Assembly (NCBI GenBank): GCA_958422985.1
Contig: CATZPY010000002.1
Coordinates: forward strand, 60,415 to 124,414
DNA from: an uncultured Clostridium sp.
Lineage (GTDB): Bacteria; Bacillota; Clostridia; TANB77; CAG-508
Length of the DNA: 64,000 bases
Reading direction: 5' to 3'
Shown in pieces: positions 17,762-27,400 of the stretch. Numbering within the stretch: position 1 is the stretch's first letter; each line of letters opens with the position of its first letter. Under the pieces are notes generated by a model that had not been told where the DNA came from, made no database searches, and was given only the letters and a program-made list of their open reading frames with translations. A program made the position numbers and the translations under genes.

Positions 17762-18673
17762 ATGAATATAGGAATAGATATAGGTGGAAGCCATGTAGGG
17801 GTAGGACTTGTGGGTTCAAGTGGAAAGATAATAAACAAAAAAGAAGTAGATATAACAGAAAAAGATAAAAAGAATATAGAAAAAATGATAACAAATACTA
17901 TAATAAATTTTATAAAACAAATTTTAAAAGAACAAGATATAGAGGCAAAGGAAATTGGTTATGTGGGAATTGCATCACCAGGTACAATAGAAAATAATTG
18001 TATATATAATGTAGTAAACTTAGGCTTAGAAAAATTAGATATAGCTAAATATATAAAAAAAGAATTTAGCTTAGAAGTAAAAATAAAAAATGATGCAAAA
18101 TGTGCAGGAATTGCAGAAAGTATGTATGGGAGTACAAAATTTGCTCAAGATAATATATATTTGTGTTTAGGAACTGGAATAGGTGGAGCAGCATTTATAA
18201 ATAATAAATTAGTAGAACCAAGATACAAATCGGGAATGGAATTTGGTCACATGATAATAGATAAAGGCGGAAGAGAATGTAAATGTGGAAGCAAAGGATG
18301 TTTCGAAAAATATTGCTCTATGAAAACCTTAAAAAGAGAAATTATAGAAACATTAGAATTAGATAAAAACGACACAGGTGCAAATATTGTAAACGAAATT
18401 AGAAAACATATAGATGACTTAAGAGTAAGACCTTTAATAAAAGAATATGTAGAGTATTTGGCAATAGGAATATCTAATTTAGTAAATATATTCGAACCAG
18501 AAGTTGTATGTATTGGTGGAAGTTTTGTATTTATAGGTGACTTAATTATTCCAAAGCTAAAAAAAGAAATACAAGAAAAGAAATTATTGTTTAACCCAAG
18601 AAAGGATGTAAACATAGTGCTTGCAACATTAAGTAATGATGCAGGCATAATTGGAGCAGCAAGCTTATTATAG
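17762..18673 (+). CDS. ROK-family sugar kinase (glucokinase-like)
   Basis: ROK kinases phosphorylate glucose or related sugars with ATP; some members are repressors. This one has no DNA-binding domain. Visible are the N-terminal phosphate motif GIDIGGSHVGVGLV, LGTGIGGAAF (ATP site), the sugar-binding EFGHM stretch, and the zinc motif CKCGSKGCFEKYCS. It has 303 residues. ATG 17762 with AAGGAG is preferred over an in-frame TTG at 17720 that falls in the intergenic hairpin. The exact sugar cannot be read from sequence. Confidence 0.88.
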   Translation: MNIGIDIGGSHVGVGLVGSSGKIINKKEVDITEKDKKNIEKMITNTIINFIKQILKEQDIEAKEIGYVGIASPGTIENNCIYNVVNLGLEKLDIAKYIKKEFSLEVKIKNDAKCAGIAESMYGSTKFAQDNIYLCLGTGIGGAAFINNKLVEPRYKSGMEFGHMIIDKGGRECKCGSKGCFEKYCSMKTLKREIIETLELDKNDTGANIVNEIRKHIDDLRVRPLIKEYVEYLAIGISNLVNIFEPEVVCIGGSFVFIGDLIIPKLKKEIQEKKLLFNPRKDVNIVLATLSNDAGIIGAASLL

Positions 18674-18754
18674 AAAAATCACTTAAATACTTGTACAAAG
18701 TTTAAGATTGTGATATAAAATATGTATGAATATTATAGGAGAGGTGGAACATTT

Positions 18755-19483
18755 GTGGAAGGCGAAGTAAGTAACGAGAAAAAAACAATATTAATTGTTG
18801 ACGATGAGCAACCAATAATTGATATGTTAGTATACAATTTAGAAAAAGAAGGATATAACACATTAGAGGCGACAGATGGAGAAAAAGCAGTAGACATTGC
18901 TTTAAATAATACACCTGACTTAATATTATTAGATATTATGATACCTAAAATGGATGGGTTATCTGTATGCAAAAGAATAAGACATAATTTAAATGTTCCA
19001 ATTATAATGTTAAGTGCAAAAGGTGAAGAAATAGACAAAATATTAGGATTAGAATTAGGTGCAGATGATTATATTACAAAACCTTTTAGTATAAGGGAAT
19101 TAATGGCGAGAATAAAGGCTAATTTAAGAAAAGGTAAAGGTAGCTATGAAGAAGGAAAAATAGAAGCCAATACTAATAAAATTGTTGTGGGAAATTTACA
19201 ATTAGATATAGATAAATTCGAAACTAGAGTAAAAAATAAAGTTGTTGACTTAACATTAAGAGAATTTGAAGTATTAAAATACTTAGCAAATCAATTAGGG
19301 CAAGTTGTAACAAGAGAAACTTTATTAGAAAAAGTATGGGGATATGAATATTATGGTGACATAAGAACTGTAGATGTTACAGTAAGAAGAATAAGAGAAA
19401 AAATAGAAGAAGATACATCTAACCCAAAAATTTTAATAACAAAAAGAGGAGTTGGCTATTATATAGCTACAGGTGATAAATAG
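18755..19483 (+). CDS. walR: WalR/PhoB-type response regulator
   Basis: This is an OmpR/PhoB-type transcription regulator. The receiver domain has the acidic pair in VDDE (15-18), the phosphorylation site Asp60 in LLDIMIP and Lys in ITKPFS. The C-terminal winged helix has TLREFEVLKYLA and RTVDVTVRRIREKIE, nearly matching WalR, the essential regulator of wall metabolism in Firmicutes. A walK-like kinase follows, as expected. The start is GTG 18755 with GAGGTGG seven bases upstream; an in-frame ATG at 18722 lacks a ribosome site. Confidence 0.88.
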   Translation: MEGEVSNEKKTILIVDDEQPIIDMLVYNLEKEGYNTLEATDGEKAVDIALNNTPDLILLDIMIPKMDGLSVCKRIRHNLNVPIIMLSAKGEEIDKILGLELGADDYITKPFSIRELMARIKANLRKGKGSYEEGKIEANTNKIVVGNLQLDIDKFETRVKNKVVDLTLREFEVLKYLANQLGQVVTRETLLEKVWGYEYYGDIRTVDVTVRRIREKIEEDTSNPKILITKRGVGYYIATGDK

Positions 19484-19520
19484 AAAATAATTTAAATAAA
19501 TTGCTAAAATAAAAATTAAG

Positions 19521-19568
19521 ATCGTCGGTTAAAATATACAGTATTTAGTCTATTTTACTGGCGATTTT
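19521..19568 (+). terminator. Hairpin with short T run between walR and walK
   Basis: ATCGTCGGTTAAAATA (19521-19536) pairs with TATTTTACTGGCGAT (19551-19565) almost completely, with some G-U pairs and one bulged U, followed by TTTTATTAT. It looks like a leaky terminator that would lower walK relative to walR. Confidence 0.55.
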
Positions 19569-19585
19569 ATTATAAGGAGTAATAA

Positions 19586-21088
19586 ATGATAAAGAATATA
19601 CAATTAAAGATAGTATTAATATTTTTTATATTAGGTATGCTTACAATTATTGGATTAGGCTTCTTTTTTACAAATTCTTTAGAGGCCATAAATGTAGCTA
19701 TTAACACAGCAGAAGTTACAGATGTTATAAATATTAATATTAGTAATGTAAAATTAATACTTATGATTTCATTAGTAACATTAGGTACTATAAGCATTAT
19801 AGTAGGAATATTTCTTTCTAAAACAGTAGTAAAACCAATAGATAAATTAATAAAAAATGCAGAAAAACTAACATCAAAAGAAAAAAGTAAACATATAAGA
19901 AGTAAAAATGAAATAGATAATTTAGCAGATACATTCGAGGAGATGACAATAAAGCTTCAAGAAAATCTATCTGAAATATCTACGAAAAAAAAGCAAATGG
20001 AAACAATACTTATTCATATGAGTGATGGTATAATTGCATTTAATATGGAAGGAAAAGTTATACTTATAAATCCAGCCGCAACAAGAGCTTTATCTATTAT
20101 GGATGAAGAAACCAATTTTGAAACAATATTTAAAAATGTCAATTTAAATATAAATATGGAAAAAATTATTTACCTAGAAGACTGGACATCATCTGAGCAA
20201 AAAGTTAAGGTAAAAGATAAATATTTAAATTTAGCATTTGAGATTTTAAAAGATGAAAAAGATAGACCATCTGGTGTAATGGTACTTATACAAGACATAA
20301 CAGAACATGTAAAATTAGATAATATGAGAAAAGAATTTGTAGCAGATGTATCTCACGAACTTAAAACACCTATTACATCTATTATGGGGTATGCAGATAC
20401 TTTACTAGAAACAGAGCATGATAAAGCAATAGAAACTAAATTTTTAGGCGTAATATCGTCAGAAGCAAAAAGAATGTCTAAATTAGTAACAGATTTATTA
20501 TCACTTTCAAGATTTGACAATAATAAAACAAATATAGTAAAAGAAGAATTTGACTTAGGTGAGCTTGCTAAAAAGTGCCAAGAGAAGCTTCAAATAGAAA
20601 TAGATAAAAAGCAACTTAAAGTAAATTGCTTAGTTACAGCAAATGTTCCACCTGTATATGCAGAAAAAGATGGAATAGAAAGAGTTATAATAAACATATT
20701 GTCAAATAGTATAAAATATACTAATGAAAAAGGAACTATTAATATATATGTAGGTTTTGTATATAATGATGCTTACATTAAATGTATAGATACAGGAATG
20801 GGAATACCAGAAGAAGATTTGGAAAGAATTTTTGAAAGATTTTATAGGGTAGACAAGGCAAGAACAAGAGAAATGGGTGGAACAGGTTTAGGGCTATCCA
20901 TAGCAAAAGAAATTTTAGACAGAAATAATGGAACTATAGATATTAAAAGTAAATTAAATGAAGGAACAGAAGTTGTAATAAGAATCCCTACAAAAACTAA
21001 TAATAAATTTATCCTAAAGGAGGAAGAAAAATTAAATGAGGGAAAAGACAGTAGGAAACCAAATAACCAAGAAACAAAAAATAATTAA
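19586..21088 (+). CDS. walK: WalK-type sensor histidine kinase
   Basis: A 500-residue membrane kinase. There are two transmembrane segments (about 8-28 and 56-77), a HAMP linker, a PAS-like domain (about 130-240), a HisKA domain with phosphorylated His257 in VSHELKTPITS and an HATPase domain with N-box NILSNSIKY, DTGMGIP and GGTGLGLSIAKEI. The plan matches WalK, but the outside loop is only about 25 residues, much shorter than the extracellular PAS of staphylococcal and bacillus WalK. The 3' end overlaps lepB by 53 bases. Confidence 0.88.
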   Translation: MIKNIQLKIVLIFFILGMLTIIGLGFFFTNSLEAINVAINTAEVTDVININISNVKLILMISLVTLGTISIIVGIFLSKTVVKPIDKLIKNAEKLTSKEKSKHIRSKNEIDNLADTFEEMTIKLQENLSEISTKKKQMETILIHMSDGIIAFNMEGKVILINPAATRALSIMDEETNFETIFKNVNLNINMEKIIYLEDWTSSEQKVKVKDKYLNLAFEILKDEKDRPSGVMVLIQDITEHVKLDNMRKEFVADVSHELKTPITSIMGYADTLLETEHDKAIETKFLGVISSEAKRMSKLVTDLLSLSRFDNNKTNIVKEEFDLGELAKKCQEKLQIEIDKKQLKVNCLVTANVPPVYAEKDGIERVIINILSNSIKYTNEKGTINIYVGFVYNDAYIKCIDTGMGIPEEDLERIFERFYRVDKARTREMGGTGLGLSIAKEILDRNNGTIDIKSKLNEGTEVVIRIPTKTNNKFILKEEEKLNEGKDSRKPNNQETKNN

Positions 21089-21713
21089 AGAAATAGTAAG
21101 TTGGGTTATTTGTATTATAATTGCAGTTGTATTAGCTTTACTAATAAAATATTTTGTGTTAACACCAACAGTAGTAAAGCAAAAGTCAATGTATCCTACA
21201 TTAGAAGAAAATCAAAGATTAATTTTAAATAGATTAGGAAGAACATTAAAAAAGATGCCCAAAAGAGGAGATATAATTACTTTCGAGGCACCATCAAATA
21301 CATATAGAACAGAGGAAGATACAGATCTTTCTAACCCAGTAGCAGTTTATGAATATAGCGAAAAAAGCTTTTTAGAAAACTTTAAATACAATGTATTAGA
21401 AATAGGAAAAATAAGTTATATAAAAAGAGTTATAGGTCTACCGGGTGAACATATACAAATAAAGAATGGAAAAGTATATGTAAATGAAGAAGAATTAGAA
21501 GAAAATTATTTACAACCAGGAATTGTTACAGACGATTCTGAAGGAATATTTTATGATATTGTAGTGCCAGAAAACACAGTATTTGCCATGGGAGATAATA
21601 GGAACTCTAGTGTAGACTGTAGAGCTTTTGGTTGTATACCATTAGAAAAGATAGAGGGAAATGTATTACTTAGATTTTGGCCATTAAATAAGTTTGGAAA
21701 AGTTGAAGAGTAG
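21036..21713 (+). CDS. lepB: Type I signal peptidase
   Basis: It cuts signal peptides from secreted proteins at the membrane outer face. One N-terminal membrane anchor (about 20-42) is followed by the catalytic Ser51 in KQKSMYPTL and Lys130 in YIKRVIGLPGE, and the box E stretch MGDNRNSSVDCRAFG. The length of 225 residues is normal. AGGAGG lies 12 bases before the ATG, inside walK, so the genes overlap by 53 bases. Its place right after walK suggests coexpression of wall signalling and secretion. Confidence 0.93.
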   Translation: MREKTVGNQITKKQKIIKEIVSWVICIIIAVVLALLIKYFVLTPTVVKQKSMYPTLEENQRLILNRLGRTLKKMPKRGDIITFEAPSNTYRTEEDTDLSNPVAVYEYSEKSFLENFKYNVLEIGKISYIKRVIGLPGEHIQIKNGKVYVNEEELEENYLQPGIVTDDSEGIFYDIVVPENTVFAMGDNRNSSVDCRAFGCIPLEKIEGNVLLRFWPLNKFGKVEE

Positions 21714-21724
21714 GAGGAATATGC

Positions 21725-22651
21725 TTGTTTAAGAATATTGTAGGTCATGAAAATATAAAGAAAATATTAGAAAATAATATACAAACCAAAAATATATTAC
21801 ATAGTTATTTATTTATAGGAGAAGAAGGTATTGGAAAGCAAACTTTAGGTAGAGAGTTTGCTAAAGCAATTTTGTGCAATTCCGAAGCTGAAAAGCCATG
21901 TGATACCTGTAAACCTTGTGTAGAATTTAATACAAAAAATAATGTGAATTTTACCATAATAAATGAAGAAGGTGTTGCAATAAAAATAGAGCAAATAAGG
22001 AATATGCAAGTTAAAATTGCAGAAAAACCACTTAATTCAGATTATAAAATATATTTAATTAACGATGCAGACCTTATGACAACAGAAGCTCAAAATTGTT
22101 TATTAAAAACATTAGAAGAGCCACCAGAGTATATAGTAATAATTTTAATAACATCAAATGAAAACAAAATTTTAAATACAATAAAATCTAGATGTATGAA
22201 AATATATTTTAATAAACTAGAAAATTGTGATGTAAAAAAGATTTTAGAAGAAAAGTTTGAAGTTAGTGATGTAAATGATTCTTTTTTAGATGCAGCAAGT
22301 GGAAGTATAAAAAAAGCACTATTAATTAAAGAAAATTCGTCAAAATACGAGCAAATAAATAAAATATTTGATATAATAGATAAAGAAAATTTAGTAAGTT
22401 TTATAAATTCAGCAAGCTCTATATATGAAAGTAAAGATGATATTTATAATATTTTAGATTATATAAATATTTTATTAGATATAAAAATTAAGCAAAATAC
22501 AAAAGATTCTTTTAAATATGCAAAATGTATTTTTATAGTAGAAGAAGTAAAAAAAAGATTAAGAGCAAATAGTAATTATGATATGTCTGTAGACTATCTA
22601 TTAATGAATATGTGGAAGGAGATTAATAGTGAAAGAAGTAGTAGGTATTAA
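21725..22651 (+). CDS. holB: DNA polymerase III subunit delta'
   Basis: Delta' is part of the clamp loader. The sequence has GEEGIGKQT (32-40, Walker A type), a four-cysteine zinc module starting CNSEAEKPCDTCKPC, TLEEPPEYIVIILIT and the SRC motif in IKSRCMK, all family marks. The start is TTG 21725 with AGGAGG seven bases upstream. It overlaps ricT by 23 bases; the holB-ricT (yaaT) pair is conserved in Firmicutes. Confidence 0.92.
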   Translation: MFKNIVGHENIKKILENNIQTKNILHSYLFIGEEGIGKQTLGREFAKAILCNSEAEKPCDTCKPCVEFNTKNNVNFTIINEEGVAIKIEQIRNMQVKIAEKPLNSDYKIYLINDADLMTTEAQNCLLKTLEEPPEYIVIILITSNENKILNTIKSRCMKIYFNKLENCDVKKILEEKFEVSDVNDSFLDAASGSIKKALLIKENSSKYEQINKIFDIIDKENLVSFINSASSIYESKDDIYNILDYINILLDIKIKQNTKDSFKYAKCIFIVEEVKKRLRANSNYDMSVDYLLMNMWKEINSERSSRY

Positions 22652-23543
22652 ATTTAAGAAACCAGGTAAAATATATTTTTTTGATCCAGCAGGTTTAAAA
22701 CTTAATCTACAAGATATGGTTATAGCAGATACTGCAAATGGTGAAGAATTTGCTAAAATAGCTATGGCGAATAAATTAATGCCAGATGAAAAAATAGTAG
22801 AACCGCTTAGAAAAGTACTAAGACTAGCAAATAAAAAAGATATAAAACAAAATGAAGAAAATAAAGCAAAAGAACGCGAAGCATTTAATATTGCAATAGA
22901 AAAAATAAAAAAGCATAAATTACCAATGAAGCTTATAGATGTAGAATATAAATTTGATAGAACCAAGATATTGTTTTATTTTACAGCAGATGGAAGAATT
23001 GATTTTAGGGAATTAGTAAAAGATTTAGCTGCCATATTTAAAACAAGAATAGAACTTAGACAAATAGGTGTAAGAGATGAAGTTAGAAGAATGGGAGGAA
23101 ATGGAATATGTGGAAGAGAACTATGTTGTTGTAGTTTTCTAAACAATTTTGATGCAGTTTCTATAAAAATGGCAAAAGAACAAAATATGTCTTTAAACCC
23201 TTCTAAAATATCTGGTTTATGTGGAAGACTAATGTGTTGCTTAAAATATGAGCAAGAAGCATACGAAGATAAGTTGCAACGTTTACCAAAAGTAGGTTCT
23301 ATTGTAGGAACATTAGATGGCGAGGGTATGGTAGATAATGTAGAAATATTAAAAGAAAATGTAAGAGTAAAATTTGAAGATGACGATGGATATCATTATA
23401 AAAAATATAAAGCAGGAGATGTAAAAGTAATAAAAGAAAGTGAAACAGAAGAGCTAAATTTAGAAGAAAAGGAAAATGAAAAGGAATTAGAAGAGCTTGA
23501 AAAATTAGCTAAAGATGATATTTTAGTAGAAGACGATATGTAA
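22629..23543 (+). CDS. ricT: PSP1-domain protein RicT (YaaT)
   Basis: RicT is a partner in the RicAFT complex, which in Bacillus binds iron-sulfur clusters and acts with RNase Y on RNA processing and on sporulation and competence. The PSP1 domain is clear, with the cysteine-rich GRELCCCSF and GLCGRLMCCLKYE segments in a conserved RTRIELRQIGVRDE context. The last 60 residues are very acidic. The start is GTG 22629, inside the end of holB, with AAGGAG upstream. Confidence 0.93.
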   Translation: MKEVVGIKFKKPGKIYFFDPAGLKLNLQDMVIADTANGEEFAKIAMANKLMPDEKIVEPLRKVLRLANKKDIKQNEENKAKEREAFNIAIEKIKKHKLPMKLIDVEYKFDRTKILFYFTADGRIDFRELVKDLAAIFKTRIELRQIGVRDEVRRMGGNGICGRELCCCSFLNNFDAVSIKMAKEQNMSLNPSKISGLCGRLMCCLKYEQEAYEDKLQRLPKVGSIVGTLDGEGMVDNVEILKENVRVKFEDDDGYHYKKYKAGDVKVIKESETEELNLEEKENEKELEELEKLAKDDILVEDDM

Positions 23544-23651
23544 GAACTAGTAAGACAATATATTATTAAAATACTATATTAAAAGGATTAGAAACTTAAG
23601 AAATAATATATGAAGTAATAAACAATGTAGTAGTGAAAGGTGGTGAAAAAT

Positions 23652-23828
23652 ATGGCATATAAAATAACAGATAAATGTATAAGCTGTGGAGCTTGTGCAG
23701 CAGAATGCCCAGTAGGATGCATATCACAAGGAGATGATAAATTTGTAATAGATCCAGAAGTATGTATTTCTTGTGGTACATGTGCAGGAGTTTGCCCAGT
23801 AGAAGCGCCAGAGGAAACGAACGAATAA
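23652..23828 (+). CDS. 2[4Fe-4S] ferredoxin
   Basis: A 58-residue clostridial-type ferredoxin with two CxxCxxCxxxCP motifs (CISCGACAAECP and CISCGTCAGVCP). It carries electrons at low potential and is a likely acceptor for the pyruvate:ferredoxin oxidoreductase encoded at 30.1-33.3 kb. I chose ATG 23652 with AAGGTGG upstream over a GTG at 23640. A 123-base gap separates it from ricT. Confidence 0.95.
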   Translation: MAYKITDKCISCGACAAECPVGCISQGDDKFVIDPEVCISCGTCAGVCPVEAPEETNE

Positions 23829-23865
23829 TTGTTCAATAATACATAGAAAGAGGTTACGAAAGTGA

Positions 23866-23967
23866 AGTGAGCCTAAATTGTTAGACAAAAAAGTTTAACA
23901 AGGAGGGTTCATTTTTTATGAGTAAATATTCAAATGAATTTATATTAAAGGTGATATACAAATGAAG
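23866..23967 (+). mobile_element. Possible remnant of the 5' end of an IS3-family element with a 15-codon orfA stub
   Basis: The stretch AAATTGTTAGACAAA, a strong AAGGAGGG ribosome site and an ORF at 23918-23965 beginning MSKYSNEFIL look like the left end of IS3/IS150-type elements, where OrfA starts MSKYSxEFKL. The ORF stops after 15 codons (MSKYSNEFILKVIYK) and its TGA overlaps the ATG of the next gene. No transposase body or right end is seen. The identification is from remembered family features and needs a search. It may instead be a short leader peptide coupling translation to the next gene. Confidence 0.4.
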
Positions 23968-24273
23968 ATTACATGGATAAACAGAAGAAAAAGTTATGAA
24001 AGGGCTATAAAAAATAGAAAACTTAGATATGTGCAAATTTTGGAAAGATTATGCTTAGGGAATAAGTCTGCAAAAGAGATTGCTGTGGAATTGTATAATT
24101 TAAATTTTGTAAATACAGATGAACGAAATGTAGCAGCTCCTAGATTAACGGAATTAGAAAAAATGGGATTTGTAGAGGAAACAGCGAAGAAAATATGTGA
24201 ATACACGGGAAGAACTGTAACCGTATATAAAATTACTAAAGAAGGATTTAATTTTGTAAACGAAATTAAGTAA
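23962..24273 (+). CDS. Small winged-helix DNA-binding-like protein
   Basis: A 103-residue protein with a basic N-terminus, a helix-turn-helix-like KSAKEIAVELYNL stretch, then RLTELEKMGFVEE and a wing-like TGRTVTVYKITKEGFNFV. This is the layout of small winged-helix proteins, often of phage origin. Its ATG overlaps the stop of the 15-codon ORF (ATGA) and is therefore probably coupled to it. Target unknown. Confidence 0.6.
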   Translation: MKITWINRRKSYERAIKNRKLRYVQILERLCLGNKSAKEIAVELYNLNFVNTDERNVAAPRLTELEKMGFVEETAKKICEYTGRTVTVYKITKEGFNFVNEIK

Positions 24274-24322
24274 TAAATAAGCGAACAAAATAAAATGTAA
24301 TATAAATTTAATAAAAAGAACT

Positions 24323-24409
24323 AAATAGTATAAAAAGACTATCCGTAATCCTAGAAAAGACGCAAAAAAAAACACAAACATACATATATATACAAAATAG
24401 TATAAAAAG
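24323..24409 (+). repeat. Two direct 15-base repeats upstream of the giant surface protein gene
   Basis: AAATAGTATAAAAAG occurs at 24323-24337 and again at 24395-24409, 72 bases apart, in the 191-base gap before the gene. TAGTATAAAAAGTG recurs upstream of dusB (39115-39128). They may be repeated promoter or operator elements. Nothing else stands out in this gap. Confidence 0.5.
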
Positions 24410-24464
24410 TGTATATTTATATAAGAAAACAGTATGTAATGATACAAAAGAAGGAGCTGGTAAA

Positions 24465-27400
24465 ATGGAAATTGTTAGAGGTAAAAAATTAAAAAACAAG
24501 CTGAGTATAATAGTAATAAGCATTATAGTGGGAATAGTACTATTGGTTATGGGAATAATTTCATATGCTAAAAGTAATGAAGAAATTACAACATTAAGTA
24601 TTTTTACTAAAAATGGAGATAGTACTGTTAATTTAAGTGGTGCAAAATATACTATAAAGAAAGTAACACAGGATAAAGATGGCAAAGAGATAGAAGAAGA
24701 TGCAAAAGACTTTAAAGGAAATCTTATAGGAAACATAGAAAATATAAATGGAACAGATTATAGGGTTATAGAAAGTGATAAAAATGGAGAAATAAATTTA
24801 GACTTAACGTCTGGGAAGTACAGAGTAACAGAAGTACAAGCGCCTACAGGATATAAGTTAAATGACAATAATACATATGAGGCTAATTTAGAGGCTAAAG
24901 GGGAATATTCTATATTTTATGAAAATAAAGAATGGGAAAAAGAATATGAAATAAAACTAAATGACTCAGAGCTTGATTATAATGTGCCTATTGTGATATT
25001 GGATATAAAAGAAGCTATTAGTGGAGAATATTTAGCTTTAATAGGCACTATGGAAAATTATATAATACCAGCAGAGTTAATGGAAGATAATAACTCAAAA
25101 GAATTAGATATTGGTGGATATATATTTAGAATTAATAAAGAGAATAAAATTAAAGAAATAGTAAAGATATCTTCAGAAATTCCTGAAGAAGAGCTATTAA
25201 AGATAGGCAAAATAAAAACATACATTAATTATCCTAGTGGAGAGTTCAAAATGCATATTGTACAAGAGACAGATAAAAACTATGTAATAGGATTTACGAC
25301 AAAATTATATATAGACGAAGAAAGTATAGAAAGCATAGGAGCTCTTATATATATCGATAAAAGTGGAAAAGTAATAACAAAAAATTTAATAGATTATAAG
25401 TGCACAATTGATACAACAATTTGCATAATAGATGATAATAATAATATAACGACAATAGGAAAGGCAAAAGATGTAGTTACTATACCAGAAAAAGAAACAA
25501 GTAGGAATGAGGAAATTTCTTTTGGAGAAAATGGAAAAAATACTACATTTATAATACAATTTAATGAAGAGGGAAAAATAAACTGGATTACAGATTTAGG
25601 AATAGTAGCTAGAAAAGCAAATATTGCAGAAAAAGATGGGAAAATATTAGTAGATATAAATATAAATGAAAATGATATAGATAGTGGAGAAACAATAGAT
25701 GATAAAATAGGAAAATATAAAATAATAGTTGATAATAATGGAAAAATAGAGGAAGTTAATAAAGTTGAAAATCCATTATTGCTAAATGAAGAAGAAATAT
25801 TTAGGTATAATTCAGAAAAAACAACATCAGATGGAGGAAAAATAATTTCGATTAGAACTACAGAAGGAACTATAATAGAACCAAAATGGACAGTAAAAGG
25901 AGAAAGAATAAAGTTAGAATCCTATGAATCATATGTTATTAAACTAAATTCAGAAGATAAAGTAGAATGGTTAATACAAATTGATACAGAAAATCCAAAT
26001 TCGACAATGTATGAAACAGGTAATATAGAATTTTTTGAAGTAGATAATGGATATATTGTAACTGGATATTTATATGAGATTAATAGTGATGATACAACTG
26101 ATGGAAAAGAAATAGAAAGATTAGACTTTGAGTTGCCAATAGAAGTTAAATTAGACAAAAATGGAAAAATCATGTATGCAAAAAATGTAGAAATAAATGA
26201 AAAAAATGATTTAGAATATTTCATAAAAGATGTAATATCTTTGGGAGAAAATAAATATTTGTATATGAAAAGAAACCTTGAAATGATAGAAAAACCAATA
26301 AATGAAATACCAAGTATTAAAGAAAATAGCCAACTAGGAAAACAAGCTGTAACGATAGAACTAAATATTTTTAAGAAATTAGAAAAATATGATGAACTAG
26401 AAGAAAAAAGAGAAAAAATAGATAAGCAAATAATAAATATTACAAATAAACAAGAAGAGTCATTACAAATTATAAAGAAAGATTCCAGAACTGCGGAATT
26501 ATTACCAGGTGCGAAATTTACAATAAAAAGAATAAATGAAAATACTGGTAATATAACAAAAGAAGATGCTGTAGATAAAGATGGAAAGCTTATAGGAAAT
26601 ATAGAAAATATAGATGGTAAAGACTTAAGAGTGGTAACAACAAATGAAAAAGGTGAAATTAATGAAAGTCTTCCAATTGGAAAATATGAAATTGTAGAAG
26701 TAAAAGCTCCAGAAGGGTATTATTTAAAACCTACTGTAGAAGAAAACACATATGAAGTAGAAATTACAGAAAAACAAGAGGAGAAGAAAGAATGGAAAGA
26801 AAGCTGGAACAGGATTGTAGGAAGTAAACATTTTAGAGAACCTGAAAGAATGGGGCAAATCTATGACAAAAATAGTGGAACAGGAATTTTAAAAAAAGAT
26901 GAAACAGGAGTAATTGTATATTTAGATTTAGACAATACAATAATACCAGCCGAAGATACTGTAAACAATAAAGAAATAAATATTAATAATCCAATAATTT
27001 TAAAATATAATTTAGATAATAAAGTAGAATGGGTAAAAAATACAATATCTGCCAAAACAATAGATAAAATGGATAATGGTAAATATAAGTTATATGGATA
27101 TAATAATAAGAATAAAGAAATTATAATAAATGCCGAAGATACAGTCAATAATAAACCTATTATTGTAAATTCAGAAAGTGTAAATTTAATATTAAATGAA
27201 GATTTTAAAGTAGAAGCTATTATCAATTGTAGTTATTCAGAATTAATAAAAGACAACATATATAAAATTAATTTTTATAGAGATACAATAATCCCAGAAT
27301 TAGGAAATATGGAAGGAAAAGAAATAAACTTAAAAAAAGGTGAATATATTGTAAAAATAAATGAACAATTAAAAATTGAAAAGATAATTGCAAAATTAAC

